Source: Vigna angularis (Eukaryota > Streptophyta > Magnoliopsida > Fabales > Fabaceae). From it: a stretch of DNA of 64,000 bases. Where the stretch lies: positions 20,506,825-20,570,824 of the forward strand of contig NC_068974.1 in assembly GCF_016808095.1 (NCBI RefSeq), read 5' to 3'. A model generated the notes under the pieces. That model did not search any database. It saw only the letters and a program-made list of their open reading frames with translations, and was not told where the DNA came from. Below are positions 21,669 to 33,825 of the stretch, in pieces; the stretch's first letter is position 1, and every line of letters begins with the position of its first letter. A program made the position numbers and the translations under genes.

Positions 21669-23196
21669 GTAATTACAATAAATATTTTGATCTTCTAAAT
21701 ATGTGATATGCTAGGCAATAAAATACTTGTATTAAAGTGACTATTTTGCTTTAATATTTTTTATTATTATTTAGTAAGATGGTAAATGAGTCTGAGTATC
21801 TTTTTAGTACAAGAGAATCATTTGGTGTTAGTAATATTTAAGAAATTTATAATATTTTTTTAGGATAAAACTATATTTAGTCTATTATAGATTTTATGAA
21901 ATTATAAATAAGTTTTAATTACATTTTAATTTAAATTACTTTTATGTTATTATGATGAATTTGAAAATAAAATGTTTTAATGATATATATTTAAACACTT
22001 TGGTAAAAAAAATTGTCATATCTTTTGTGTCCATTAAAGTATCTAAATATTATTACAAGTAAATATTGTTGATATAAATATAAACATAACATACATTGTC
22101 ATGTAAAAATAATATAAGTAAAATAAAATAATAAATCCATAAATTAAATAATACAAGTGAGACAAGTTAAAACCTTAGAATATAATCGTCAATGAATAGA
22201 ATATTAAATCCCAAAAAATGAAAAAAACAAAGGTAATTTTTTAAATAAAATAATTGAAAATAAAGAAGGTTTCAAACGTTTACAAAACAATAATCACTAA
22301 TAAAAAAAGTTAAAATCCTTTGCGAAAAAACTTTTGCAACATAATTCTGATACCAAAAATCATAAAAGATATTCTTGGGACTCTAAAATTGTGGAAGGTT
22401 CAAAAACCACTGCAAATTAATTTATAGAAGGTAAAAACTCATAAATTGAAAAAAAAAAAATTCACTAAACAATAGTTTTTTTTTTAAATTTTCTATATCT
22501 AGAATCAGTATAAAAAAACTTGTTTTATTTACCATAGTGTCAGCATGCTACTTTCTATATCTAATGAATTTCAATTAATCAATATAAAAATTCGTTAGAA
22601 AAATTATATTTTGCACTGATAATTTTAATATCTTTTATTATATACGTGTCAAATATATTCTAACATAAAAAAAAAAACAAATCTTATTTAATTGTAAATT
22701 CTCAAACTAACAAAATCAATGTAAGAGTAAAATGTGCTATATGCCTACGCATACCTAAAAACATAGTTGGTTATCAATCTTGCTACACCGTATTAGTTTC
22801 AACCTTTTTTTTTCAAACACGATGTTAAAATAATAAATAAATATTAGAAGAGTGATAATATTTATTTTTTTCTTCCTATTTTAATAATTTAAAATTTTTG
22901 TTGTCGTTTTATAAACTGAAAAACAATTTCCTCTCTTTCTATAATTCATGATGTACTATCCAATCGTTGAATGAATTACTAAATAATATCCACAGTATCA
23001 AAACTCTTACACTCGTTTTTGTTTATTTTCTAAGCAAGTAACATTACCATCTAAAGAACAATCAAAATGATGATTACGATGATAAAAACATCGATAAAGT
23101 ATATGAAAAACAAAACGCATACACAAAAAACTGTGATAAACAACACCTTGAAAAGAGAAAACTGTAGCACAAAAAAATCCACAAATGAAAGCACCG
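21669..23196. other. AT-rich spacer between P450 fragment and transporter
   Basis: No gene is seen. Numerous A and T runs occur. The last 200 bp or so are the likely 3' untranslated region of the minus-strand transporter gene. A 65-residue minus-strand open frame at 23007-23204 overlaps this end and has no support as a protein. Confidence 0.5.
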
Positions 23197-26100
23197 TCAT
23201 ACAATGGAAGAGGTAACGCTGTTTTCCGTAGCCTCCATTCCCGTTAGCGTATCATAAAGAGGTTGGTTCAATGTTTCCGGCAGATAAAACGCGAAAAATC
23301 CACCACCAAGTCCACACAGAGCAAAAATCATAAACGGAAACGATCCACCAATAACGACGACCAGCGGCGCCAGTATCGCACCCATCTGCGCCGCCTGCGT
23401 GGCGCACCCTAGCGCAGCGTTCCTTACCACCGTCGGAAACAGCTCCGCCGTGTATATGAACAGCAGATTATAGGTCCCCGCCATTCCAAAAATTCCCAAA
23501 ATCCCACACATCATTCTCACACCCTTCCATACCCCAACATTTCTCGCCAAACTCCCAGCAAAGCAGAACAGGCCACTGAACCATAACGTCGCTATGGTCA
23601 ACGGCTTCCTCCCCCACCGGTCCAGAAAAATCGCTGTTATCATGAAAGCCGGCATCTCCGCCACGGCGTTGAGTATCACAGTAAGGTAGAGGTTGGTTTC
23701 AAGGTTGACCACGTTGAGGCTCAAGCCGTAGTACACAACGGAGCATAGGAAATTGATGACCACGGCTAGGATCAACCTCGAACGTGTCATTGGCGAGCGT
23801 ATCACGTCGATAAGCGAACCAGCCACCGCCGCGTGGCATGTCGATCCTTTGGGTGAGCCCAGAAGGATAGAATCAGAGACTAATTTCTCTTGATTTTGGG
23901 ACTCGCTTAAGGAGTTGACCTCTGCTAATACCTGTTCTTGAATGCTGTTGCATGATAAGGATGACAGTGGTGGTGGTGGTAATTGTGGTGATTGATGGTC
24001 TAGAATTAGACGAACCCCTTTTGGGATGTGAGTACCGTTGGTGGTAGCCATGGCAGTGATGACTTTCATTGCTTCGGATTTTCTTCCTCTAATGAGGTAC
24101 CATCTCGGGGACTCTGAAATGAAGGGGAGGATGAAGAGAAGGAAGAGGAGGGAGGGGATGGAAGAGGCTATATAGAGTTTTCGCCACGTTGGAAAGATGT
24201 AGGCGATGACAGATAACATCGCGATGCCGGAGGAGAAGAAGTAAAAGGTGCACATGCCGGTGGTGCCGCGGGAACTGGGACCCACTGGCTCGGTGGCGAG
24301 GACGAAGGCGCAGAGACCAACGCCACCGGTGCTGCAACCAGTGAGGAAGCGAAAGAAGATGTAGAAAGAGTAGCTGGGGGAGAAAGCTGTCAAGGTGCCA
24401 AAAATGGTGTTTAGGGCACAAACCACTGTGAGAGAGCCTTTTCTTCCGAGCACTGAGTCTGAAAGGTGACCGAATGTTCCAGCACCTGAAATTATTGCTA
24501 ACAGACGTTACATTACCTGTTAATTATGAAAATGAAATTAATACCATTAAAAAAAACACTTGTTGCATTTTCCTACATTTTATCCAAAATTACGTTTTTC
24601 ATCAAACTTAAAAATACGACATTTTTCATTTAATACTTATAAATTATTTTCTTTTAATGCTCATATTCAAGAAAAATAAGATCGGTTTCTATTCTAAGAA
24701 AATTAAGATCTTTTTGTGCTGAGATGGGACGAGGATAACCGTCTTCCAAAAGTTCTGTGTGTCGAATGTTCTCCTTGCTCCAGCTAACCGATCGGTGAAC
24801 GTCCTCCTTGCTCCTTACTTCAGACAACCGATCGGTGTATGGGATGACTTGCCGAAGACACTCCGACGCTCAAGTCAGAATTTTTTGTCTCTAGGCCTTT
24901 TGTAATTTAACAGTGAGTCAAATGTGAGTTTACCACGAAATTAAACCCATATTTATAAATTTTAAAGGGATCTGACCAATTAATTTACCTCTTAATGGTC
25001 ATTAATGTAAACCTTAACTGTTTAACAGTAGTCGTTGTCACATTAACTGCGCATTAACTCTTCTTAACTGTTCTCGGGACCGAACGGTCCTAGAATGCTT
25101 TCTTGCGCCATCGACCACTCGGTCCTTTCCACTCAGCTTGTTGATGTACACCGATCGGTCTGATGTATGCCCATAGTAACATAGGCCCCCCAAGCCCTAG
25201 CATAATCTTAGTTATGCGTAGGGTTTATGAAGCGATGTCGATCAGTTGACAAAGTTGTTAATTGCTTATCCGCTCGGTTCATCGGCCTGACGAGTATCTT
25301 TGATGCGCCTTAAGTCCCTACTCTTTTATACACCGAGCGGTGGACTCTAGGAGTTCATTTAGTGAGAGTTCACAAAGAACGTTCTTCACCAAATAGTCAG
25401 ATTAAGGTAAAAGTTAAAAGAACTTTCTAGGAGTTCACTTGGAACGTTCCCTAGGTTGAAGAGACTCGAGTGAGAGCTACAGAAGCGTTCCTCACCGAGC
25501 GGGCGACACTAGGAGTTCACTTAGAACGTTCCTTAGGTCCAAGAGACTCGAGCGAGAGCTACTGAACCGTTCCTCACCGAGCAGGGGACACTAGGAGTTA
25601 ACTTAGAACGCTCACTAGGTCGAAGAGGCTTCGGTGAGAGCTACGAAAGCGTTCCTCATCGAGTGGCGGACAATAGGAGCTACGAAAGCATTACCTAAGT
25701 AAAAAATACTTAGGTGAGAGTTCACGAAGAACATTCCTCACCGAGCAGTACACTCTAGGAGTTCACTTGGAACGTTCCCTAGGTCAAAAATGTTAAGGTG
25801 AGAGTTACGAAAGCATTCCTCACCGTTCATTCGACGCTAGGAGTTCACTTGGAACGTTCCCTAGGTCGAAAATGCTGAGGTGAGAGCTACAAAAGTTTTC
25901 CTCACCGTTTTGTCGATGCTAGGAGTTCACCTGGAACATTCCCTTGGTGGAAAAGACTCGAGTGAGAGTTACTGAAGCGTTCCTCATTGAGCACCGAACA
26001 GTCGACACTAGGAGTTAAATTGGAACGTTTCCTAGGTCGAAAATGCTTAGGTGAGAGCTACAGAAGTGTTCCTCACCGTTCGGTCGACGCTAGGAGTTCA

Positions 26101-29100
26101 CTTGAAATATTCCTTAGGCCGAAAATAGTTGAGTGAGAGCTACTGAAGTGTTCCTCACCAAGCACCGAACGGTCGACACTAGGAGTTCACTTGGAACATT
26201 CCCTAGGTCGAAAATGCTAAGGTGAGAGTTATGGAAGCGTTCCTCACCGTTCGGTGGACGCTAGGAATTAACTTGGAACGTTTCCCTAGGTCGAAAATGC
26301 TAAGGTGAGAGCTACAGAAGCGTTCCTCACCGAGCACCAAATGGTCAACACTAGGACTTCACTTGGTACGTTTCCTAGGTTGAAGAGACTCGAGTGAGAG
26401 CTACTGAAGTGTTCCTCACCATGAACCGAACAGTCGACACTAGGAGTTCGTTTGGAATGTTCCCTAGGTCGAAAGGACTCGAGTGAGAGCTACTGAAGCG
26501 TTCCTCACCGAGCGGGTGACACTAGGACTTTGCTTAGAACGTTCCCTAGGTTGAACATACTCGAGTGAGAGCTACTGAAGCGTTCCTCACTGATCACCGA
26601 ACGATCGACCTTAGGAGTTCACTTGGAACGTTCCTTAGGTCAAAAATGCTAAGGTGAGAGCTACATAAGCGTTCCTCATCGAGCACCGAATGATCGACAC
26701 TAGGAGTTCACTTGGAACGTTCCCTAGGTCGAAAATGCTAAGTTGAGAGCTACGGAAGCGTTCCTCACCGTTCAATTGACATTAGGAGTTCACTTGGAAC
26801 GTTCTCTAGGTCCTAACCATTTCATATAACATGCTAAATATTGCGATGAAAATCCTTTAATATTATTATAGCATTGAGAATACATCATAATTTTTTAACT
26901 GAAACATGTCAAGTGGAAGACTCATCTCTGTTCCTGGCCTGCTGAGGGTGAAGCATTCTCTTCATGCTGCCTCTTTTGGACAACCCGCATCTCCCTTATT
27001 CGAATGAACAAAGAGGGCCTCTCTTGCACTTCTCCCAGGGTTTAAGGTGGCCGAGCAAATAAGCTATCTGCAAAGGAGCACGACCTTAAGTTTGTTGACA
27101 GAGTGTTGATGATGAACTCCTTGACAACACCCTTCACTTGTCGTGCGGTCCGATTGTATCGGTCCATGAAGTCCCTCAAGTCTTCATCATTCCTCAGTTT
27201 GATTTTAGTTAGTTCCATATAGGTAAGGTCTTGCATCTTACTAGAAGCGAACTGCCACTCAAACAGGCGTCTCAAAGTCATAAAACTATCAACGATTTTG
27301 GGACGAAGAGAGTGAAACCATGCCAAAGCTTCTCACTAGTAAAAAAACAACTTTTAAAGGCGCCCAATACGCTTCGATTTTAGAAAAGCCGAAGTATATT
27401 CAAATACGGTGGCGCTTTTGTAATTAATGGAAACTTATATGTTTCGGTTAATGGGGAACTGGTGCCTGAAAGTGCTACTACCTCGGTTGTCTAAGCTACC
27501 CGAGGCATAAAACTATCTTGTAGACCGGCTAGCGTTTCATGAAGGGGATACCGCCTCGGCTCGACGCAGAACCAGTGCCTAAACATGCTACTACTACACC
27601 GTAAAATATAATGGTTTTCAGTTCCTCTTCTTCTCTCTCACTCAGATCTTCTTCTCAGTTCCTCTTCTTCTCTCTTCTCTCTCGCTCAAATCTCAAAGCC
27701 ACCAGTCCGCTACTCCGTGCTCCGCCGCTTCGTTGCTCCGTCGTCGCCACTTCGTTGCTTTGCTTTCATGATACCCTTCTCACTCTTCCTCTTTTTCTCA
27801 AACGCTCAGATCTCCTTCTCATAGTTCCTCTTCTTCTCTCTTCTCTCTCGCTCAAATCTCAAAGCCACCACTCCGCCGCTCCGCTTCTTCGTCGCCTCCA
27901 CTCCGTTGCTCCGTCGTCGCCACCACTCCGTTGCTCCGTCGTCGCCACCTCTCCTTCAACGTCGTCTCTTCGTTTTTGCTGCCCAAAGCCATGGTTGCAT
28001 CCCACCCCGCAACCCCAACCCGTGACACGATCTCAGATCTCACTCCACCACCGGACGCGATCTTAGATCTCACTCCACCGCCTAGTGCGGCCCATGCCAG
28101 TGATGGAGCCGTTGGCCTAGCACCCGGTCCAGCCTCCTTCCGGTCTAGCCCCCTTCTGGTGCCAGTGGTGGTCACGACAAAGCGTCTCTACGGCGCAAGG
28201 GAGTTCCACTCTTCAGTGACTTCGCCACTATTGGCGCAGGTTTGGGGACTTCGCGACTGTTGGCGGAGGTTTGGGGACTTTGCGACTGTTGGCGGAGGTT
28301 TGGGGTTGTTGGTCATCCGATTTGGGGGTTAGGGATTTGAATGGGGTTTTGACTGGATTTGGGGGTTAGGGATTTGAACGGGGTTTTGAATGGATTTGGG
28401 GTTAGGGATTTGAACGAGGTTCATCTATTGTTGATTCAAAAACATTCATCATAGATGAAGATGACAAGAACAATCAATCTGCTTGTTCCCTATTCCCTGA
28501 TTCAATTTTTATTTCAATTTTTGGGTTTTTGAATCTGCTTGTTCATTGTTCAATTTTTGGGTTTCTGCTTGAGAGCTCCAGGAACAGAGGCTGGTGGAAA
28601 ATCCTTCTTGTTTCACTGAAAATGCGGAATTGAGTTGTTGTGTTGGTAACTCTGAAAGTGGGAAGGTGAAATGATGATGGTGGCAGTGGAAGATAGGTGT
28701 CTGCTTATGCATAAGAACATACATCAAGAACATCCTAAAGGTTGAAAAAATTAAAAAACAAACACGTTACTGCCTCGGTTACCTAAAAACTGAGGCATAA
28801 ATCCTATCCTTTTAACTCAGTTCACAACCGAGGCATAAAACCTACCCCTTTTTACCTCGCCGGTATATACTTCGGTTGTAGAACTGGTGCCTATAAGCAA
28901 AAGTAACCGGTGTCATATCCTCTTAGTGCACTTGTGTCTCCTTTAACCGATAAGGAGAAAACCCTACACCAAACCTTTTGTTTGGGTGAATAGATTGCCA
29001 TGACATCCGTAAACAACCTCAGATGCTCCTCCGGATCCCCTGATCCATTATACTTTTCAAGAGTAGGAAGCATCCTATCTAGCATTCGCTCCTCAATAAT

Positions 29101-32100
29101 TGCAGTTGTAAATAGGTGAAGCGTCGTGGTCCGAGCGATATTACTCGGGCAGGCGGGACGACTCCTGGAATTGTTCTCCCCCTGATCAGTGTCTTCCTGA
29201 TCAGTGTCTTCCTTATCAGAATTTGGGAATTCCACTATGGGAGTCCGAGTGGGTGCAGCCGATTTGACGGGCCCTTCGCCCCGCGTCGTAGTCCCTAAGT
29301 GTTGCATCCCACTTGACCCTCAGAGTTTCAATTTCAGTCTGCACGGATTTCATCCTTCTCTCCATCTCCTACATAAACGCCATTGGGTCTTGAGCCATCC
29401 TTATGGTCTTGTTAGGGTGTCTTCGAAAATCCTCGGCCCCACGATGGGCGCCAAAATGTTTTTGCTGAAATGGGATGAGGATAACCGTTTGTCCAAAAGT
29501 CTTGTGTGCCGAACATCCTCCTTGCTCTAGCTAATCGATTAGTGAACGTCCTCCTTGCTCCAAACAATCGATCGACGTATGGGGGTGACCTGCAGAAGAC
29601 ACTCTGACGCTCAAGTCATAATTTTTCCCTATAGGCCTTTTGTAATTTAATAGTGAGTCAAATGTGAGTTTACCTCAAAATTAAACCCTTATTTATAGAG
29701 TTTAAAGGAATCTGACCAATTAATTTACCTCTTAATGATCATTAATGCAAATCTTAATTGTTTAACAATAGTCATTATCACATTAACTACGCATTAACTC
29801 TACTTAACTGTTCTCGGAACTGAATGGTCTTGAAATGCTTTCTTGCGCCATCGACAGTTTCCCCTTAGCTTGTTGATGTACACCGATCGGTCTGATGTAT
29901 GCCCAGATCTTTAATTAGAAGCTAAAATTACGTAATTCTCGACTATTATAAACAATTTTTTTTCTATATAAAAGTTAAATTAGGAGGAACTAAGACACTA
30001 TGTGTAAATAGTGTAATTCGATATGAGCTTGATTATCCATAATGTGTAAATAGTGTAATTCGATATGAGCTTGATTATCCATAATGGCAATTTGAGGTTT
30101 AAGAATCTTTGCAACATCCGGTACCTAATTGCTATTTTGGCTGTATTTGCATGGATAAGGTAGAGTCATTTGTAATAAAGCTTGATTTATTGTTTAGGAA
30201 ATTTAATAAAAAGTAGTGAAATGAGTAGGGAGGAAATGCAAATCTCTCCAAACAATTATTTTAATGTTTAATAATTATTATAAACGTACAAATAAAATAT
30301 TGAAAATATTACAATACACACTTTAACACGTGGTATTAAATTTATTTGTACTGTTGTTGTTCCTCCTTCAAGAATGCCACCCTAACATTTTCTTTTTTTA
30401 TAATATTATTTTAGAAAATACCACGTTTCTGTAAGGAATATTTGTTGCCGAGGAATTTGGCGGCGACAGTGCTTCACCAGAACAGCTTGTCGTAGCGTAC
30501 AAATTGGCGGGTTGTGTTATGGCCTTTTGCTGCTCTTTCCTGGGATGAATTGTAGTTATTTGTTTCTACATTTAGATTCGATTTAATGAAAAATTATTAT
30601 TATTGTTTTTTGACTCTTCTTAAATGTTCTCATTAATGTCATATAAATAAAATGTACAAATGATATAATGTAACTAATGTTCAGATATTAATAAAAGTTT
30701 AAGATATTCTTAAGAAAATATTAAGAAATAATATAAAAGTAGTTAAAATGTGTTTATATTCAAAGAAATATATACATGTACCCCATTTACTCCTTTTATT
30801 TGTTAGACCTATTTGTAGACTTTTTTTTTTCCTTTGCAATGTGGGTTTGAAGCTATACTCTGTATTCTTATCTACTTGTTTTTGTTATCTGAATTGTGTT
30901 GGAGGGTGTAAAGATTCGAACTCTAGCTAGCGATGAAGAAAACAAAGATAAGAATGGCAAAGCAAAGACATATATTTTCTGAACTGCTGCACATGCAGAG
31001 GTGAGAACATAATAAAAGACAAATGGCGTTAAATTCTCTTGCAAATGATGATGTGTTATCTAAGTACCTTATTATCATGATTACATTTATCCTCACCTTT
31101 TCTAGGAGTTTAATTTTTATATATTCTTAATATGAAATATTTATATTTTTAATTAATTAAATTTCCGTATTCAAATAAAAAAAACATGCTTTTAGACATT
31201 AGTATATAATTCTTATTATTCCAATCTCTCTGAGGAAACTATTTATAAAAGGGACACTTTTCGTTTATCACCCTAAAATATAATGTTTCTACAATTTATG
31301 TTGGATTTTCATAGTTTTAGCTATTTTATAGAAACATTTATAAAAAAAAAGTATTGGTAAAGCTTTCAGTATTTCATAATGATAAAAATGAATATTAGAT
31401 TTTTAGAGAACTAGGAAGTATTTAAGACCTTTATTTAGTGACTCTAAAAACCTTGGACCAAAATCCAAACCTTACTTAAAGAATCTAAATATCTATTTTT
31501 TTTTTATAGATAATTAATTATTACGAAAGTTTAAATACTAGGAATAAAAGCAATTTACATAATTTGTATTTTAGTGTATTTATGTTTGATGAAATTATGG
31601 TAATTATAACATAAGATACATCTTACACGACAGTTGAGAGAGAAACAGTAAACATTGAGAGAGAAAACTAACCGATCATACAGCCGCCGAAGAAGACGGC
31701 CTGAACCAGCCCGACCTTAAACTTACCCGCGCAAAACAACCCCCACTCCACAACGGTCGAGTCCCCCATCCACTCCCACGAACCCGGTTCGAACCGGCAC
31801 ACGCTTTTGGCGCTCGGGTCGCATTCCCAACCGGCCGCGCCGTCGAGGCACCGCCACTCTGGTTCGCGATCGGCGAAAATCATGACCATCGTGTGGAAGG
31901 CTTCCAAGGCCCACGCCAGACTGGTGAGCACGAAGTGCCTCAGTTGCCATCGCCCGAACTCGCCGCAATACTTCTGCAGTATCTCGTCGATGCAGAGTTT
32001 CTCCAATGAAGCTCCGGTGGGTTTCTCCGCCGCCCAAATGAAAGGCGAGTTGGACGTATCGGCGCCTTCATCTTTGGCTTCAGTGGACGATTTGGTGGCC

Positions 32101-32102
32101 AT
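23197..32102 (-). CDS. OCT4: Organic cation/carnitine transporter, OCT4-like (MFS)
   Basis: There are two exons: 32102-31673 and 24485-23197. The donor is GTTAGT and the acceptor ATTTCAG; together they encode 572 residues. The splice rejoins the major-facilitator signature GAGTFGHLSDSVLGRKG (residues 144-160), which neither exon has alone. Other family marks are TM1 with AWALEAFHTMVMIFADREP (63-81), a Cys-rich loop between TM1 and TM2 (85-124), SESPRW (267-272), the second signature DRWGRK (432-437) and PETLNQPLYDT near the C-terminus. Twelve membrane spans are expected, with a long cytosolic loop after TM6. Plant OCTs move carnitine and other organic cations across the plasma membrane or tonoplast; the exact substrate here is inferred from family only. 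The start gives a full N-terminus with LCIDEILQKYCGEFGRWQLRH, a conserved plant OCT segment. The exons are GC-rich and undamaged. The 7.2-kb intron contains a nested retroelement. Confidence 0.92.
24712..25181 (-). repeat. Left (3') LTR of the intronic Tat element
   Basis: Homologous to 29457-29905. It contains ACACTCCGACGCTCAAGTCAG and repeated ACCGATCGGTG words. Homology to the other LTR ends at GCCCA (25173); TAGTAACA follows, matching the end of the LTRs at 33.5 and 42.8 kb. Confidence 0.9.
25330..26815. repeat. Tandem array of about 18 diverged double-hairpin units
   Basis: The unit, mostly 80-90 bp, runs as CTAGGAGTTCACTTGG, AACGTTCCCTAGGTC, then GGTGAGAGCTAC and GCGTTCCTCACCGAGCA. Each unit has two inverted repeats: CTAGG with CCTAG, and GGTGAG with CTCACC. 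The copies differ at many sites but the complementary ends are well kept. The array lies between gag and the 3' LTR (element orientation). A second Tat element at 33-43 kb has an analogous array. Confidence 0.88.
26900..29320 (-). pseudogene. Tat-type gag, split by a CACTA element
   Basis: The N-terminal part (29307-28937) carries IIEERMLDRMLPTLEKYNGS, DPEEHLRLFTDVMAIYSP and WCRVFSLSVKG. The C-terminal part (27333-27042) continues ALAWFHSLRP, FEWQFASSK, LTKIKLRNDEDLRDFMDRYN and ends in stops. The split falls inside the KGEALAW motif; removing the CACTA insert plus one TCT restores it exactly. It aligns with the gag of the full Tat element at 41.5-42.2 kb. Gag would form the element's particle coat. 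The nucleocapsid zinc knuckle and all pol domains are missing. Confidence 0.88.
27334..28936. mobile_element. 1.6-kb CACTA element nested in the gag of the intronic Tat element
   Basis: The left end is CACTAGTAAAAAAAC. The right end is inverted CACAAGTGCACTAAG (one base off the canonical CACTA). The flanks carry the 3-bp duplication TCT (27331-27333 and 28937-28939). Boundaries are confirmed because excision restores the gag codons. Both ends have ACCGAGGCATAAA and CTTCGGTT subterminal motifs. The centre is a pyrimidine-rich block duplicated within itself (27640-27740 and 27810-27960), with tandem repeats at 28225-28310 and 28310-28425. Open frames at 27611-28332 are low-complexity Ser/Leu/Arg and not credible genes. 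Confidence 0.87.
29457..29905 (-). repeat. Right (5') LTR of the intronic Tat element
   Basis: Starts TGTTTTTGCTG next to the primer-binding site on the minus strand (29435-29454) and ends GTATGCCCA before the GATCT duplication. Confidence 0.9.
30001..30084. repeat. 42-bp exact tandem duplication in the intron
   Basis: The unit beginning TGTGTAAATAGTGTAATTCG is present twice in a row with no visible difference. The rest of the intron between 29911 and 31672 is AT-rich and holds nothing I recognise. Confidence 0.95.
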
Positions 32103-32398
32103 TTGGTAGTTTCTCCTTCCTCTATGTTTTCGTTGCAGAGGAGAATGTTTTAAGGGGTTGTAAATGATTGCATTGCTTTCTTTTAAATGTGGTAGAATTT
32201 TTATTTTTATTTTCTAAAATGTGAAAATGAACTCAGTGGGATTTGTCAAGCACAAAAGTTCTATTATTAGATCTTATGTAAATTGTTTCTTTGCTTGAAT
32301 TCTGCTACGAACTAGAATAAAAGAGAAATATATAAGAATAATGTATTTTTATATTATACCGATTGAAATTTATTCAGGTCATAAGATCAGTTATTTTA
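32103..32398 (-). promoter_or_regulatory. Proximal upstream region of the transporter gene
   Basis: About 300 bp separates the transporter start codon from the fold-back MITE. It should hold the 5' untranslated region and core promoter; no clear TATA box can be singled out. Assignment is by position only. Confidence 0.4.
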
Positions 32399-32694
32399 GG
32401 GTTAAATATGTTTTTAGTTCCTAAATTATTGGCCGTTTTTGGTTTTCGTCCCTCTTTCAAAGTAAGGTACAATTTGGTCCTCATTCTTTTCGAAACGTTC
32501 GTTTTAGTCCTCGAAAACTAAACATTGTTTAAAAATTTGATCCTCATTTAGCAACAAATGAGGACTAAAACCAAAATTCCGAGGACTAAAACGAACGTTT
32601 CGAAAAGAATGAGGATCAAATTGTACCTTACTTTGAAAGAGGGACGAAAACCAGAAACGACCAATAGTTTAGGGACTAAAAACATATTTAACCC
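32399..32694. mobile_element. 296-bp Mutator-like fold-back MITE
   Basis: It starts GGGTTAAATATGTTTTTAG and ends with the inverse, CTAAAAACATATTTAACCC. It is flanked by the perfect 9-bp duplication GTTATTTTA (32390-32398 and 32695-32703), the size made by Mutator-family elements. Almost the whole element is one long inverted repeat, with arms meeting near 32546, so a transcript would form a hairpin of over 100 bp. It lies upstream of the OCT4-like gene. Confidence 0.95.
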
Positions 32695-33044
32695 GTTATT
32701 TTATGTAATGAATGATACATGAGCTGAAAACAAAAAGTTCTATAAAGGTATATTATGAACAAAATTAAATAACATAATTGCAAAGGAATTGTGCATATCA
32801 ATTTTATTTTAGTTGGTGAAAACGCACAAGTGTTCGTATCTACAAAATTTTAAATAAATAATTCAAGTTATATCAATTTTATTTTAAATATATAATTTAA
32901 GTTACTATAGATTTACATTTACTAGAGACAAGTTTATCTTTTATAAGTGGTTGCAATTTGAAATCACAGGAAAAACACTATAAATAAGTGTTTGAATAAT
33001 GTTTTGAAGTTCATTTTGCAATATAGCATCTCAAAAATAGACGT

Positions 33045-33576
33045 TGTTTCTGCTGAATGGGACCGGGGAAACTTTTGCTATCTCCGTCCGAAAACACTCC
33101 TCTACCTCTGATCGGTTCCTTCTTCCTTCGCTCCTCGCGCTCGCTCTCTCTCTCTTTCCACGCTCGTCCTCCACGCAAAGGGGTTGACCTGCAGCAAACA
33201 CTCCGACGCTCAAGTCAGAATGGGCTTTTAGCAAGTCTATGTAATTATCACAGAACAGAGAGTTTACCTTCTCCTTTGACTGCTATTTATATGACTTCAG
33301 AGAATATTCCCCATTAATTTACCTTTTAATGGCTTTCAATGCGTACCTTAAATACTCGACAATGACCGTTACCTCATTAACTAATCATTCATGAGCCTTC
33401 AACTGCTGTCCCCCGCCCATAGCTTTAGGTGTTCGCCTAGCTTGGTCATATTACTCCTAAGAGAACTGATCAGACGTATCAGGCTGAGGCGCCCGATCGG
33501 ACAAGTTAACTATGCTTCTACCCGATCGGCCCTCTCTAAAACCTTCCCGGTCGGTTGTCCGCCCTCGGTAGTAACA
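33045..33576 (-). repeat. Left (3') LTR of the Tat element
   Basis: Starts TGTTTCTGCTGAATGG and ends CGGTAGTAACA on the plus strand. It is about 97% identical to 42329-42860. Confidence 0.96.
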
Positions 33577-33600
33577 CAAGTCCCCCAAGCCTTAGCAAAA
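33577..33600 (-). promoter_or_regulatory. Polypurine tract of the Tat element
   Basis: On the minus strand it reads AAGGCTTGGGGGACTTG immediately before the 3' LTR. This is the expected primer position for plus-strand DNA synthesis. Confidence 0.75.
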
Positions 33601-33825
33601 CATACCTCTTTGCGTAGGGTTTGAAGTGATCTCCGCTCGGCACTCCTCTTTCTCTATCTGAATCCTTCTCTGGTGGAAACGTAAAGTCATGATCGTAATT
33701 TTTTAGGCGGGAAACACAGAAGACAAAGCGTCAGATCGCCTGCTCCGTCAGATCTTTTCGTAATCGAAACGTCAAGTTACTTGAGCCGTCAGATCTCCTG
33801 ACGTTTGGCGCTTCGGATTTACCAG

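Larger units (their letters stand above)
24712..29905 (-). mobile_element. Non-autonomous Tat-type gypsy element inside the transporter intron
   Basis: Two LTRs (24712-25173 or 25181, and 29457-29905) are flanked by the 5-bp duplication GATCT (24707-24711 and 29906-29910). The element reads on the minus strand. A primer site TGGCGCCCATCGTGGGG lies next to the right LTR, and a G-rich tract lies next to the left one. The interior keeps gag but has no protease, RT or integrase; instead, downstream of gag lies a long tandem array. Gag is split by a CACTA element. It sits in the same sense as the transporter gene. Its left terminus has lost the canonical TG order (TTTTGTGCTG against TGTTTTTGCTG in the other LTR). 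Confidence 0.92.

Noticed and set aside
25330..26815. Possible CRISPR-like array
   Set aside because: Units are contiguous and diverged, without unique spacers, and lie inside a plant retroelement.
27611..28332. Overlapping Ser/Leu/Arg-rich open frames inside the 1.6-kb CACTA
   Set aside because: The DNA is pyrimidine-rich and internally duplicated. Frames exist on both strands and no motif is present.
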